From positions 517,580-581,579 of the forward strand of contig PUQB01000105.1 of NCBI GenBank assembly GCA_003024785.1: a DNA stretch of 64,000 nucleotides, given 5' to 3'. Below the pieces are notes generated by a model that was not told the origin of the DNA, did not search any database, and saw nothing but the letters and a program-made list of their open reading frames with translations. Of the stretch, positions 26,386-37,980 are shown in pieces. A program made the position numbers and the translations under genes. Origin of the DNA: Selaginella tamariscina (lineage: Eukaryota; Streptophyta; Lycopodiopsida; Selaginellales; Selaginellaceae). The stretch's first letter is position 1; each line of letters opens with the position of its first letter.

Positions 26386-27683
26386 ATTGGCCTTGGGATC
26401 CCAATAACATCTTAAAAGAAAAATAAAAAAAACATTTAAAACAAAGTTTTAAATATATTAAAATTGTTTTCAATTCTTAAAATTTGTATAAAATATATAT
26501 AGAATATACTTAGAGAATATAAAGAGAATATTTTATATAATAAAATAATGTTTTCTTAAAAGAAATCCAAAACTTAATAAGTAATAAATTTCAAATGGGC
26601 AAAAATTCTTTTACAACTATATGTAATAGCAACTCAATGTTCTAGCACAAATGAAGTCCATTAATATTAATAAAAATAATCAAATGTGTTTAGTTGGTTT
26701 AAACCTTGAATTTTTTAAAAATATTAATAAAAATAGTTATTTTAAAATAGAAACCCTATAGTTATTATCATTTTCACCATTACTTACTTAAACTTTTTAT
26801 TCTTATTATTTATTACTTTCTTTTTAATATTAAGGATTTAAAGAAATTTGTTTTAAATTTTAATAGTAAATTAAGATTTATAGTTGTTGAGAATGTTATT
26901 TAAAAATTCATGTAATTAAAACACTTTTCATATCACAAGATATATAATCTCTTTAAGTAAATATATTTATCACAATCAAAACTTAAAATTAGGGAAAATC
27001 AATGATGAAATTTATGAAATTGATTATCACGAGCCATTTAGAATCAAGAGCAATCCAAAATTATTAACATATATCATAAATTTATATGAAATTAATTACA
27101 TACAGATTTAAGACCATAAATATTATGAATAATAAGTTTAAGTGTTTTATTTTTTAAAATGTATAATATGACAAGACTATAATACATAAAAATAATAGGA
27201 ACCTTTAAATATATACAGTAATTTGTTATAGAATAACAAGTCATTCTAAATCTTAAATCATTTATACTCACCATACTTATAATTGAATTATAACTCTAAA
27301 CTCGATTAAAACAATATGGTTCAAGCAAAGACATCATTTGATAGTTTTATGTAAATTATATCTAAAATATTAAAGTTTATTAAAAGAATATATTGTTAAA
27401 TTAAATTTTGGATCACCTAGTTAGGAAATAAGGTAAAAATATCAATAAAGTATCTGCTTTATCTTATTGAGATTGATAGTATGTAATGATGAAATTAAAT
27501 TAAATTAAGAATTGAACTAAACAAAACTATTAACAATTTAATATTTATGTTATTTGAAAATAATGAGGTTCTTGTGTCATTATAAACTATGATTTTTGGT
27601 GTGAAACTTTAAAGGAATGTTTCAATTCTTTAAACAAATTGAAAATGAATAATGTTTTATTATGTACTTCATAATTTATTTTT
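26386..27683. other. AT-rich region without genes
   Basis: Nothing recognisable. ORFs here (27092-27274, 27587-27796) are low-complexity AT-rich frames. Confidence 0.4.
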
Positions 27684-27803
27684 GTGTAAAAAGTTGCATG
27701 AGTGAAATTCTTTTTGTTAACTTGAGATAGAACATTATTAAGTGTGTAAAGAAGTTGTATGAGTGAAATTCTCTTTACTAACTTGAGATAGAACATTATT
27801 AAG
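27684..27803. repeat. 60-bp direct tandem duplication
   Basis: Two adjacent copies of a 60-bp unit beginning GTGTAAA(A/G)AAGTTG and ending ACATTATTAAGT (27684-27743, 27744-27803), with a few substitutions; a third copy starts (gtgtaaag) and breaks off. Confidence 0.8.
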
Positions 27804-27933
27804 TGTAAAGTATGATAAAGGGTTGATTAAGAGGATCCAAAGTGAAAGTACGTTTCAATGCTTTTGATGTTCATGTAAATGTCTCATTTTTCTATGTGAA
27901 ATTATTAAAACCATTGGGTTAAAAATATAATAT

Positions 27934-28092
27934 TGTGAGAGCTCGGAATATAGAAATGTGTATCTCCATTAGTTCAGAAACCCTAACTTATATACAAGAG
28001 CGAGTGGTCCAGATTGAATTCCAATCCGACTATCAAAATCCACTACGCTAATAATAGTATGTGCACATGCAGCCGTACACGTGGATCTTACA
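27934..28092 (-). repeat. 3' LTR of short-LTR gypsy element
   Basis: Matches 32623-32781 over its length; begins TGTGAGAGCTCGG on the plus strand. Confidence 0.85.
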
Positions 28093-28225
28093 TCATCCCC
28101 TCCTCTCGGAAGGGTGTAAGTTGGTTAGGGTTCTCTTGTAGACGGGCCCGGATCTGGAGGAACATCAGGAGGAGGTACTGGTGGATCTGTAGGCGGCACA
28201 ACTTGTTCCCGTTGCACAAAATGCT

Positions 28226-29294
28226 TCAACCGTTGCACATGTACAATCTCTGGAGGATCGGGTGAATGTCGTGCCGAACCTCATAAACCTGTGGCCCTAC
28301 TTGCCGTAGCACTCGATACGGTCCTTTCCACTGAGGAAGGAGACTCTTAGCTAAACCACGTACCGTAAGCTTGGGAAAACGAACCAACACCAGTTCATCA
28401 ACCTTGTACTCCGTAGGAGGACGATGATGCGAGTTGTAGCGTTGTTGTTGTCCTACTTGTACGCGGCCCAAGTGTTCTGCTGACTCCGCACGAACCAATG
28501 GAAGAATGCTCGTCAGATACCGATCCCACGACCTAGCATCAGCAGCTCGCGGTAACCGAGAAGGCAAACCCAACTCCGTTGGCAACACCGGGTCATGACC
28601 ATACAAGAGCTTATATGGGAAGTACCAATGGAACTTTGAACTCCAGTGACATAAGCATATCGGAGAGACGGCAGATAACCATCCCAATCCGAATGTTGAA
28701 AGTTCACATACTTCGATCATCCCCTTGAAGGTTCTGACGAGCCGTTCCACTAAACCATCTGTCTGAGGATGATAAGCACTTGTGAAAGTGTGGCGTATCC
28801 CTAGTCGAGATCAAAACATGAAATGCCTCAGCCATAAATGCAGGACCATTATCCGAGAGAATTCGCTCCGGACAAGAATGCTGAAACACGACCCGATTAA
28901 GGAGAAACTGACCAACAGCAGAAGCAGTCGCACTAGCAAGCACCAACTTCTACCCAATTAGGTAATCAGAAGCAATAATAACGTACTCGTTACCAGCAGT
29001 TGACCGCGGAAAAGGTCCCATTAAATCAAATGCCACCAACTCAAATGGACGAGAAACTGCAATTGACTCCAACCGTCCTTCCGAAGCACATGGGGGAGTA
29101 TTGCGAGCTTGGCACCACACACAGCTACGCACATACCGAATCACATCTCCTCGCAACTCCGGCCAGTAGAAAGATCTGCGCAGCTTCTCCATCACCCGAC
29201 GATGTCCCATGTGCCCACCAAGAATAGGAGAGTCATGGTAAGCATGGAGGAATCGTGGAATGAAATTAAGGCACCACCAACCGCAAAGGATCAT
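28226..29294 (-). pseudogene. Integrase region of gypsy element, frame-broken
   Basis: Integrase parts in order: the zinc-binding HHCC module (HAYHDSPILGGHMGHRRV ... CVWCQARN), then LVAFDLMGPFP (first Asp), RILSDNGPAF (second Asp) and GTARQNLQGDD/ERLVRTFKGMI (third position, Glu in the second frame). The C-terminal part has FPYKLLYGHDPVLPTELGLP and KGPYRVLRQVGPQVYEV. Three frames are used, so breaks lie near 28950 and 28720. No chromodomain after the C-terminal domain. Confidence 0.8.
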
Positions 29295-29299
29295 CTGGA

Positions 29300-29955
29300 T
29301 CAGTCCCCCACAAAATAAAGAAGGTCATCCTGAAGGCGATACTGTGAATGTAAATGCCTGAAAGGCAAGTCATCAGCAAGTGATGCAGGATTCTCAAACC
29401 CATCACGAAGCCTTCGAATCCACGGCTCAACCTTTTGAGCTTCCCGAACCTCATCCAAAGACGGCAAATCTAACTCTGCATTCTGCGGACACTGAACGTC
29501 AAGCACAGCAACTGCTGATGGTACGGAATCTTCATCCAAAAAGTCCACTGAAGCTGGAACAACTGGTTCCTCTGGGGCAACAGAAGAGAGAGAAGGTGGA
29601 AGAGGAGCCCGAGAAAGAGCATCAGCATCAGCCATGGAACTCCCTGGACGATGAACAACTTCAAAGTCGTAAATTTGAAGTTTCAAGGCCCACCGAGCAG
29701 TACGCCCAATCAAATTCTTCGCTTCAACAACGAAGTGACTGCTGCATGATCGCCTTCCAACAACGTCCGCGAACCATGCAAGTAGGCATGGAGCTTCTCA
29801 AAACCCCAAACTGCTGCTAGACACTCCTTTTCTGTCGTGGAGTAATTCACCTCTGCTGGCTGCAATGTACGGCTGATGTACGCAATGGGATGTCGTTGGC
29901 CAGGAACACTCGTACTCTCCTGCATCAATACCCCCGAGGCCGATGTCAGAAGCAT
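29300..29955 (-). pseudogene. RNase H region of gypsy element, frame-broken
   Basis: RPFILRVDASDIGLGG, RHPIAYISRTLQPAEVNYST and EKECLAAVWGFEKLHAYL are RNase H pieces in two frames; FEVVHRPGSSMADADALSR follows in a third. At least two frame changes interrupt them (near 29955 and 29715). Confidence 0.8.
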
Positions 29956-31413
29956 CTACACGCAAGATGAAAGGACGGTGTAATCCGGGTACGCCAAAAC
30001 TGGAGGAGTCGTCAACAACTCTTTGAGATCTGCAAATGCCTGCTTGCAATCCTTAGACCAAACAAAAGAAGTCATTGACGATTTCAACAACGCGCGCAAC
30101 GGTGCAGTACGATCTGAAAGATGATCCACAAAACGACCCAGATATTGTACCTTGCCAAGAAAGCGTTGCACATCATTCACACACTTTGGCGTAGGGAACT
30201 TCAAAACTGCAACTAGTTTGTCAGGATCGACTTGCAAACCTTCACGTGAAATGCGATAACCCAGATAAGTGGTGTCCTTTGATCCAAACACACACTTAGA
30301 TGGCTTCAACTTCAAACCAACTTCCCGCAGTCGATCCAAAACCTTACGTACATCACCGACATGCTCCTCCCACGTTCCATCCGAATGGATCAAAACATCA
30401 TCGATGAAATCGGCAGTCACCTCCGGCATGTCGCAAAGAACCTCGTCCATCATACGCTGGAAAGTTGCTGGAGCATTGCTCAAACCGAAAGGCATCACCA
30501 GAACTCGTACAGGCCAAATGTGTGTCCGAAAAGCAGTCTTGGGAATGTCCATGTCAGCCATCGGAACTTGCCAATATCCAGATGCGAGATCTAACTTGGT
30601 GAACCAACGGCTCCGCCCCAGTCGATCCAAAAGGTCTGCAGTATGAGGAAGTGGGTACACATCTGAGACGGTTACCTCATTTAATGGGCGATAGTCAATG
30701 CAGAATCGAACGCTCCCATCAGGCTTCGTCACAAGGTGAGGTTCGCACGCCCAAGGACTTCGAGATTTCCGGATAACACCCTTCTCCAACATCTCTTTGA
30801 CATTCGCTCGTAAGATCTTGAGCTCCTTTGGTGACCGACGCCGAACAGGTACCTTGATTGGCCTAGCTTCTCCAGTTGGAATAGGGTGGCGTGTCGCAAT
30901 CTTGGCCCCAGATGACAAGTCGAAGTTGAAAAGATCAGCATACTCCTTCTTGAGTTGATCAACAACTACAGCACGACGATCATCTGATGGATCCAGAGAA
31001 GGAAAGGAAGAGCATGAAGGAAAATGGTTGGAAAAGGGTGAGACAAAAGTGATGGAAGCAGAGGTGGAAGCAGATGGACGAAGTGGAATAGAAGTAAGAG
31101 GAATGGAAGAAAGACGAGGGAGAGTCAAACAAGGGGGAGACTTTTCAAAGTCACACTTGGCATGATTGCGAGTTAACCAATCCATACCAAGAATAAGGTG
31201 AAAAGCTTGACTCGGCACCACCCGCAAAGATTGAAGCTCGAGCTCACGATCATCCACACGAACAACAATGTCCACTTCATCTCGAACAAGCATGAGTATG
31301 TCCGTTGCCGTACAGAATGAAGACTGGTTCTCCGCACGACGCAAATGAAGGCTGCAACGTGTAGCAACAGATTGAGAAACAGAGGACAAACTTGAACCTG
31401 TATCCACCAACAC
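29956..31413 (-). CDS. Protease and reverse transcriptase of gypsy element
   Basis: One 485-codon open frame. The protease begins with LVDTGSSLSS (catalytic DTG) and contains LILGMDWLTRN. Reverse transcriptase follows with SPWACEPHLVTKPDGS, FCIDYRPLNEVTV, YPLPHTADLLDRL, FTKLDLASGYWQVPM, VMPFGLSNAPATFQRMMD, and the active site ADFIDDVLIHSD (xxDD present), then the connection FLGKVQYLGRFV. Length and order fit a Ty3/gypsy pol. The frame stops in the RNase H region at 29956 and goes on in other frames. Confidence 0.9.
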   Translation of the reverse strand: MLVDTGSSLSSVSQSVATRCSLHLRRAENQSSFCTATDILMLVRDEVDIVVRVDDRELELQSLRVVPSQAFHLILGMDWLTRNHAKCDFEKSPPCLTLPRLSSIPLTSIPLRPSASTSASITFVSPFSNHFPSCSSFPSLDPSDDRRAVVVDQLKKEYADLFNFDLSSGAKIATRHPIPTGEARPIKVPVRRRSPKELKILRANVKEMLEKGVIRKSRSPWACEPHLVTKPDGSVRFCIDYRPLNEVTVSDVYPLPHTADLLDRLGRSRWFTKLDLASGYWQVPMADMDIPKTAFRTHIWPVRVLVMPFGLSNAPATFQRMMDEVLCDMPEVTADFIDDVLIHSDGTWEEHVGDVRKVLDRLREVGLKLKPSKCVFGSKDTTYLGYRISREGLQVDPDKLVAVLKFPTPKCVNDVQRFLGKVQYLGRFVDHLSDRTAPLRALLKSSMTSFVWSKDCKQAFADLKELLTTPPVLAYPDYTVLSSCV

Positions 31414-31689
31414 TGAAAGGAAAACAGGACGTGAGGTGTGCGATTAAAACGAGCTTGAAAAGTGAAAACCGGATGATTTGGTGCCGAGTGAACCCCTTGA
31501 TGATACTCCCGAAAGAAAGATGGAGGGGTCACTAATTTATTCGCACGAGGACCCTCCTCTACTCGTGCGATTCGTCGTTTCCCGGAAGATCCACTGCATC
31601 ACAACCTTCCACTGCAGCAGCACCAACCGGACGTTGTTGACGCCATGGCCTCCATCCTGGAAATGGGGGACGCCAATCGGGAAACCGTT

Positions 31690-32494
31690 GACAGCGCCGA
31701 TACGTGTGTCCAACCTCATCACACGCCCAACAACGAACTGCACGTCCACGTCCTCGTCCACGGGCCCACCTTGTGCTGGTACACGAGCGGCAACAGCCTC
31801 AACCTCCATCGGAGCAGGTCCATCCCCAACATGGAAGTGGAACAAGAGCACGTGAAGGCGCAAGTGGGAGAGGTGACGACTCATATCGTTGTGCCAGCCT
31901 CAAAGCATCGTCAAGAGTCACTGGAGCTAGTGCATGCACAAGCCCCACAAGGTCTTGACGAAGTGCTGGCCACAACATACCTAACTTGATGCGTTCCGAC
32001 ATGTTAGGTTCTGCACGCAGCAAAAGGCTTCGAAAGCGAACACCAAACTGCATCACCGACTCAGATGGCTCCTGACGAATACGATGCAACTGCTGAAAAG
32101 CATCATCACAGTCGTCCGCATGCCCAAATGCACGTTTGAAGATCTCTGGAAGAATATTCCAATCTCCACGAGTTGCAACGTCCAGACCATTGTACCACTG
32201 CAACGCCGTCCCTTGAAGACAAGTAGGAAACTCGCGCAAACACTGAGCACCGTCCCACGAATGATATGTGGCAACCACAATGAAGTGGTCAAACCAATGG
32301 TACACATCATCTCCAGGATTTCCGCGAAAGAAATCCGGCCGGACACGGGGGTTTGCAACATGAGTAGGAGGAGTACCCTGGACTGTGAATGCTGCCATCA
32401 ACTGAGAATGATTGTTCAGTTGCACACGCATGGCATCCAACAATTGCATGAGTAACTGCTCCACAGACAAGGGATTTGCCTGTTGTGGATTCAT
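31690..32494 (-). CDS. Gag of short-LTR gypsy element
   Basis: ATG at 32494 (MNPQQANPLSVEQLLMQLLD). The retrotransposon gag region is recognised from VYHWFDHFIVVA, CLQGTALQWYNG, FKRAFGHADD, and a run ending MLWPALRQDLVGLV. It forms virus-like particles that package element RNA. The open frame runs to about 31799. The zinc knuckle CWACDEVGHTYRRC (C-x2-C-x4-H-x4-C) follows in another frame near 31695-31735, so at least one frameshift separates capsid and nucleocapsid parts. An ORF on the opposite strand at 31478-31989 is a shadow. Confidence 0.8.
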
Positions 32495-32622
32495 GGACGA
32501 AAAGAGACAAAATCCACAAGAAAGAATAGATCTAGACAATGGAAAAGCTAGACCTAAGAAGACAAGAAAATTAAAAAAGACACAAATCCGAGCACTCCGT
32601 AGGGACAATTAGAGTGCCCCTA

Positions 32623-32781
32623 GAGAGCTCGGAATATAGAAATGTGTATCTCCATTAGTTCAGAAACCCTAACTTATATACAAGAAGCGAGTGGTCCAGA
32701 TTGAATCCAATCCGACGGCTATCAAAATCCACTACGCTAATAATAGTATGTGCACATGCAGCCGTACACGTGGATCTTACA
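32623..32781 (-). repeat. 5' LTR of short-LTR gypsy element
   Basis: Inner end mutated (TAGAGAGCTC versus TGTGAGAGCTC). The sequence that should serve as primer binding site, next to it at 32600-32622, does not match the usual initiator tRNA-Met pattern. Confidence 0.8.
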
Positions 32782-32785
32782 ATAT

Positions 32786-33492
32786 GAATTAAAATATTAA
32801 ATCTTTATGAATGAAAAATAAATAAAAAAAATAACAACAGGGACTAACTAAATATGATAATAACTCATAAATTTTATTAAACTGAAATATTAAAAACTTA
32901 ATAGTAACATTCTTTATACATAACTTAAATTGTTTATAAATCGACACTACGGGGAGATTGTTTATCATAAGAACAGTGAAATAACATTTCTTTAATTATA
33001 ATTAAATCCATTAGGTAAGTATATGTTATATTAAGACAAGTAGCACTTACACTTTAAAAGCTGTGCTCATCGTTATTTTTAATGTGCCGATTGTGTAAAA
33101 GCTGCATTCGCTAGAACACATGAATGGGATGGTAACGAAGATGGCACGATCGATATGGACATTTTGACATTTTTAATTTCAAAATGTTTTTCACAATTGA
33201 AAATTTAATTTACCGTCAGGTTTTCAATTTAATTCCGCAGGTTAGATTGCGAAGTACTTCAATGATAACAAACAAAATGGGCCCAGTAAGTTACATCTGA
33301 CATATATATACTTGTTTGTAGATGATTGGGAGGAGATGGTCAAGGTGTCAACCCTGTAAGAACCAGCGTTTCTTTTTTTTGCAAGAGCAATTATTATCAC
33401 GCCAGTTGTACATATACACAACATGAAGACGAGTTATTATTCCTAAAGGCTTACAAAACATAAATCCCGCAAACCTCTTCACAAACACGGCA
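32786..33492. other. AT-rich spacer downstream of BAHD gene
   Basis: No gene recognised. The ORF at 33242-33424 on the minus strand is antisense noise next to the BAHD 3' region. Confidence 0.35.
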
Positions 33493-34976
33493 TTAGACAA
33501 TGCAGTAGTTAGAGAAGAACGGATCCGCAATGAGCTTCTGTATATGCTCCTCACGTATACAAACCGCAACATGGCGACCCCTGCCACCTTCGGGGGCCGG
33601 AAGGTAGCAATCAACCCCTCTGCTATATCCAGAGGAAACGAGAAGATGCACTGGCCCACCTTAGCAAACTTGAACTCGATCTCATACACAGGGAACCCTG
33701 TGAAGCTCGTGCTCAACACATCCCTCCCTGACGGTGGCCCTTCACCAATGGAAATCCCCAAGTTCTTCCCTTGTCTAAGCCTCATCTGCACGAAACAAAT
33801 GAAATAGTTAGTGAAGCAATTGGCGTAACTTGTCACTCACCTCTAGCAAGTCAATCACTGCTTTGGCAAGCTGTGGCACATAACTCCTCGCCTTGTCGTG
33901 GATGAGCTTTGCAGCATAAGAGATATGTTCAGATCTGATACTCTCAGCCGTAGTAGTTGCCAGAGTCATGACAGCAGAGTTTCCAAAGTATGCAAACGGC
34001 AGCTCTGGATCAAAACGGCCCGGCCGAGTGATACTCACCGGGATGGTAAAATGTGAAGTGCCATAGATATCGTCTCTTCCTTTGCCATGGTGATGTATTT
34101 CCAGAACAAGGCAGCTACCGCCTCGTAAGAACTCACCCGGCCGTACTTGTAAGGACCACTCTCCACCTCCTGCATGAGCTTCTGAACAGATTCCTCGCTC
34201 AGCTTGAACGTGTGCCTCTTGAGCTTCTTCTTTGCAGTCGTCGAGGGATTGAACTCCATGTCCTTGTTGTCCTCGAAGAAGGACATGTTCTCCGGCAGCT
34301 TGAGGTGCTTGATGTCCTCCGAAGTAGCATCAGGGGGCAACGTAGACTTGATAAGCTCTGTGCTGAATGCAGGAGGTTTCGAGATCTGGCCGACACCACG
34401 GTGGATCTCTCCCACGACTTCATGAAGTCCACACAATTGGCACCGTCCACCAGCATGTGCATTGCACTGAATCCGAGTGCAACACCTCCATCCTGGAAGA
34501 ATGTAGCCTGGAGACGGATCAGCGGGGCAGTCTCCATGCTGTCAAATCCATTGTTCGATGGGTTGAGAGCCAAATCGATATCTAGGTGTCGAAGATCGTC
34601 CCAGTCACTGAGACGGGCTTGACACCGTGCCTCGTAGAAGGGAAATGCCGGCATTCTTGACATCCACCACAGTGCGGTTGTAGTCGTTCTTGTTCTTGGC
34701 AAGTCGGCCAGCGAGAACTGGGTAGAAATTGAGGAGCTTGGATGCAGATGTTTTGAGACTTTCCACAGTCTCAGAGATCTCCTCCTCTGGCTTGATCCCA
34801 GCACGGAAGAGGAAGACAAGCTGTGCATAGAAGCGATTGTTGTCGAAGACAAGATCGAGGTTCGAGAGTGTGTGTGTAGAGTGCAGTATGGATTTCTCTG
34901 CATAGATTGTGGATTCACCTACAACTTCTACGAGCTGATCTTGGCCCCCATTGCAATTTTCTAACCGAACTATCAA
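33493..34976 (-). CDS. BAHD-family acyltransferase
   Basis: Transfers acyl groups from CoA thioesters to alcohols or amines in plant specialised metabolism. Two exons, 33842-34976 and 33493-33786, with a 55-nt intron. Recognised blocks are LLNFYPVLAGRL, FFQDGGVALGFSAMHMLVDG (HxxxD motif HMLVD), YGRVSSYEAVAALFWK, RFDPELPFAYFGNS, and the C-terminal REEHIQKLIADPFF. About 475 residues, normal for BAHD enzymes. The DFGWG block of typical members is replaced by IEFKFAKVG. Single-base indels are needed near 34655, 34415, 34080 and 33570, three of them in short homopolymers. The 5' end is uncertain: the open frame reaches codon TTG at 34976 with no ATG, and a short first exon upstream is possible. 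Substrate unknown. Confidence 0.85.
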
Positions 34977-37081
34977 ACTTCTTGCCTAAAGAGGAAATCG
35001 ATAGGACGGTGTACAGTGTACAACATGCTTATAATGACAGTGTGAGCTGTTATGGTGAGCCAACACCGGGATTCTGTTGTACGTGGGTATATTTTGACCA
35101 CTAATAATCCTTTGTATTGTGTTTTTTACAAATTGTACACGTTAGACAGTGCTCTCAACTGCTTTCTTTATTACGACTGCTAAAAGGACCCCGTAGACCA
35201 ACCATTAGAAATCTAATAAATGTTCATTAATATATTAGCAATCTGAACCCACGACAAGCACGAGAGAGGACTGTCCACATGCGTACACACCATCAAAACA
35301 GCGCGGAAAATCTTTATAAATATCTCTCGAGAACACACAATTAATATTATTTTATTTAATTGGATAATGTATAATCTACTTAACTAAGTTTTATCAAGTA
35401 AGACGGTGGGAAGTATATTAAATTATATGTAATACACATATCTTGTATAAAAAATTTATTTAATTAATTATTTATGGTGTCTGCTTCTGTAAATTATATA
35501 TAAATTAATTTGGACCATCAGATTAAACAGCTGAGTTACAATGTGACATGTAGGTGAAGCACAGAATGTAATAAATTAAATTTCTTCACATATACCTACG
35601 CCAGGCAGAAAAAATTATTTTTTTTGAGTAAAATAAATTTACTTGTATGTTTACAGTTACCATGCTCTAATAAACTAATGTACTCACCTTTCTAAAAACA
35701 CAATTCACTCGTAAGAATCGAGCTTTTCAATTTATTTGCTAAGCTCTGTAATTAAGTGGGTCTGTTATGGATTGTGAAAGATGCTATATGTTTACATATG
35801 CAATGTTTAAACTTAAAAAAGTAGTTTAAATTATATATTACATTATTTAATTAAAATATTAAATTTTATATTACTAATGTTTAAATTTATAATTTTAAAT
35901 TTAAATATTTTAACTTTAATTTTAAAAATTAATAGTGTGGATTTTTATGTTCAATATAAATCTCCTTACTTCAAAATCACATATTCATTAGTTTGATATT
36001 TTCCATAATTTCATGTTTTATTACTAAAATGTTAAATAATGCTAAATAAATATTTAAAAAAAATATTTATAAATTGCTATGATGAATTCATTGTGTTAAT
36101 GCTTTGTCATTATTATATCACAATAAATTTATTACTATCGTTTTTTTTAATTTATTCTTCATTCTATAATATGATATTTTATTTATAAAACCACCAAGAC
36201 ATATTTAAATTGTAGAGTATAAGAATTTTTAGGAATATATAAATATATTTTTAAACTTTATAAAAAGATTATAAGTTCAAAACTCATTTTGAGGGTTTTT
36301 TATATAATAGTTATCTTTATATATTGTATTTGATATCTAGACTCTATTATAAAATTTAAATAATCAACAAGAAATAAAAATACATTGTTAATTTGGAATT
36401 ATGGATTTTGAGTGTTGGAAGTGATCTACATCAAAACTAAGCCTTCCTTATTATACAAAGGACACACATGATAATGCAAACATATATTCATACTGATTTC
36501 ACGAATGTAATATTCAAACTTATCTTCCAAGCCAATGTTAGACATTTCTAGACTTAATACACATCAACGTTTCGAGGGTATCTATATCGATTTTGAAGAA
36601 ATTCCAAAATAAAAATATTTATATGGAGGTTCTTCAGGACACCTACATAAATAACTTACACATCAATCAACTACCATTGAATTCCAAATTTTAAGTTGTC
36701 CATACCGTTTTAAAATTTTAAATTATTTTAAAATTTTGCAATTTATTTTTGATGTGAAAAGGAAATTCTTTTTCAGAGAGCTCTTAATGAGCATATTTTA
36801 ACAAAGTATAAGTAGTTTGTATCTATCCAATACTCCCAATTATTTAAATTTTTTTAATTGAAAGTAAATTTAAATTTTGAAAAAAATACTTTAGTTTAAA
36901 AGATTATTTTAAAATATTCTTAAAAGAATCTTATCTAATAAGTTTATTTAGTGCATATGTTTATCATTAACCTCATTAACAACCATTATAAATTCTAAAC
37001 ACATGTGCTTCTTGTGAATGGCAAGTCATTTGATGACCGTAAATTCTAAACCCTATTAAATAACCACCCTAAATTTTAAAC
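34977..37081. other. AT-rich intergenic region
   Basis: Contains the 5' flank of the BAHD gene and then about 2 kb of AT-rich DNA in which no gene, tRNA or known repeat was recognised. Confidence 0.35.
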
Positions 37082-37181
37082 CAACAAAACTAGTCATAAT
37101 CGAAAAATGTTATGGAAATATTCAATTATTATTTACTTATTACTAATTCATAACATTTTTCAACTATGACTAGTTTTGTTG
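37082..37181. repeat. Inverted repeat, 33-bp arms
   Basis: 37082-37114 and 37149-37181 are reverse complements with 2 mismatches in 33, separated by 34 bp. Arms start CAACAAAACTAGTCATA. May be a small foldback element. Confidence 0.85.
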
Positions 37182-37279
37182 TTTTTAAATTCACATAGCC
37201 CCATTCAAAGAGTGATCATCAACACCCTCATTTAATAATCATCTTAAATTCTAAATCTACATGGCATGTTAGATCAAAG

Positions 37280-37580
37280 TATAGCATGAGACTAAGTTAA
37301 GGATAATAATTAGGTTAAGAATAAACTTACAAGATTAAAAATAATAACTAAATTAAAGATCCAATTTAATGATAAATTTATTACGTTAAGAATAATAATT
37401 GATCATTAAATAATTAAGCCTAAGCATGGGTAACATAAGAACTTAAAAATAAACTTATCACAATTGAATTAAGGACAAGGTTAAAGATAAAATTAAGAGT
37501 CTAATTCATAATAAACTCACTAGGTTAAGAATAACAACTGAGTTAAAAATTTAATTTAAGATATACTCACTAGGTTAAGG
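37280..37580. repeat. Degenerate TTAAG(G/A)ATAATAA repeats
   Basis: Many imperfect copies of a 'ttaaggataataact/aggttaagaataa' phrase over 300 bp, no regular period. Confidence 0.6.
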
Positions 37581-37849
37581 GTTCATTAGTTATAACTATT
37601 ATTAAATAAGTAAGTCCACCAATGGTAAGCATGTGTACAAGTATTTTAATATTATTTATAAAAAAAACCATTTCATTAAAAAATAGATTAATTTATTATA
37701 TTGATAGACTTAAGGGGATTCATGCATATGCTACACCAATGGTTTATTAATAATGTATTATTGTACTTTCAAGACTTACATATTGCTTACATGCAATAAC
37801 TTCGTGTAGTGCTCAATAGCATCTTGTCATAGTTCTAAACTTGGTGGGT

Positions 37850-37980
37850 TGACCACCTAAGTAAAGATTATGGGATATGTGAGAAAAAAGACCCAATCGT
37901 AACTAGGTTATCATAACCAGGGGCCCTCGTAAACACTAATTGGCTGACTTAAAGGGAGAAGGAGAGGGAAAGGTTGTGAC
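37850..37980 (+). repeat. 5' LTR end of decayed gypsy element
   Basis: 37860-37980 is similar to the reverse complement of 52829-52965 (gattatgggatatgtgagaa ... ggttgtgaca). It ends GACA and is followed by ATTGGTATTGGAGGA, which resembles a primer binding site for initiator tRNA-Met (TGGTATCAGAGC). Only the 3' part of this LTR is recognisable. Confidence 0.5.

Larger units (their letters stand above)
27934..32781 (-). mobile_element. Ty3/gypsy element with very short LTRs
   Basis: Nearly complete element of 4.85 kb. LTRs of about 157 bp lie at 27934-28092 and about 32623-32781 (TGTAAGATCCACGTG... on the minus strand) and differ by a few bases and small indels, so it is fairly recent. ATAT precedes the left LTR and follows the right one (27930-27933 and 32782-32785), a 4-5 bp target duplication. 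A purine tract GAGAGGAGGGGATGA abuts the left (3') LTR. Coding order on the minus strand is gag, zinc knuckle, protease, reverse transcriptase, RNase H, integrase, as in Ty3/gypsy. Its GC content is well above the surroundings. No chromodomain was seen. Confidence 0.9.

Noticed and set aside
29956-31413. FIDD instead of YxDD as a novel reverse transcriptase active site
   Set aside because: Phe at the first position is common in Ty3/gypsy enzymes; both Asp are present.
30269-31989. Plus-strand ORFs over the gypsy element
   Set aside because: Antisense shadows of gag and pol, which are supported by full domain order.
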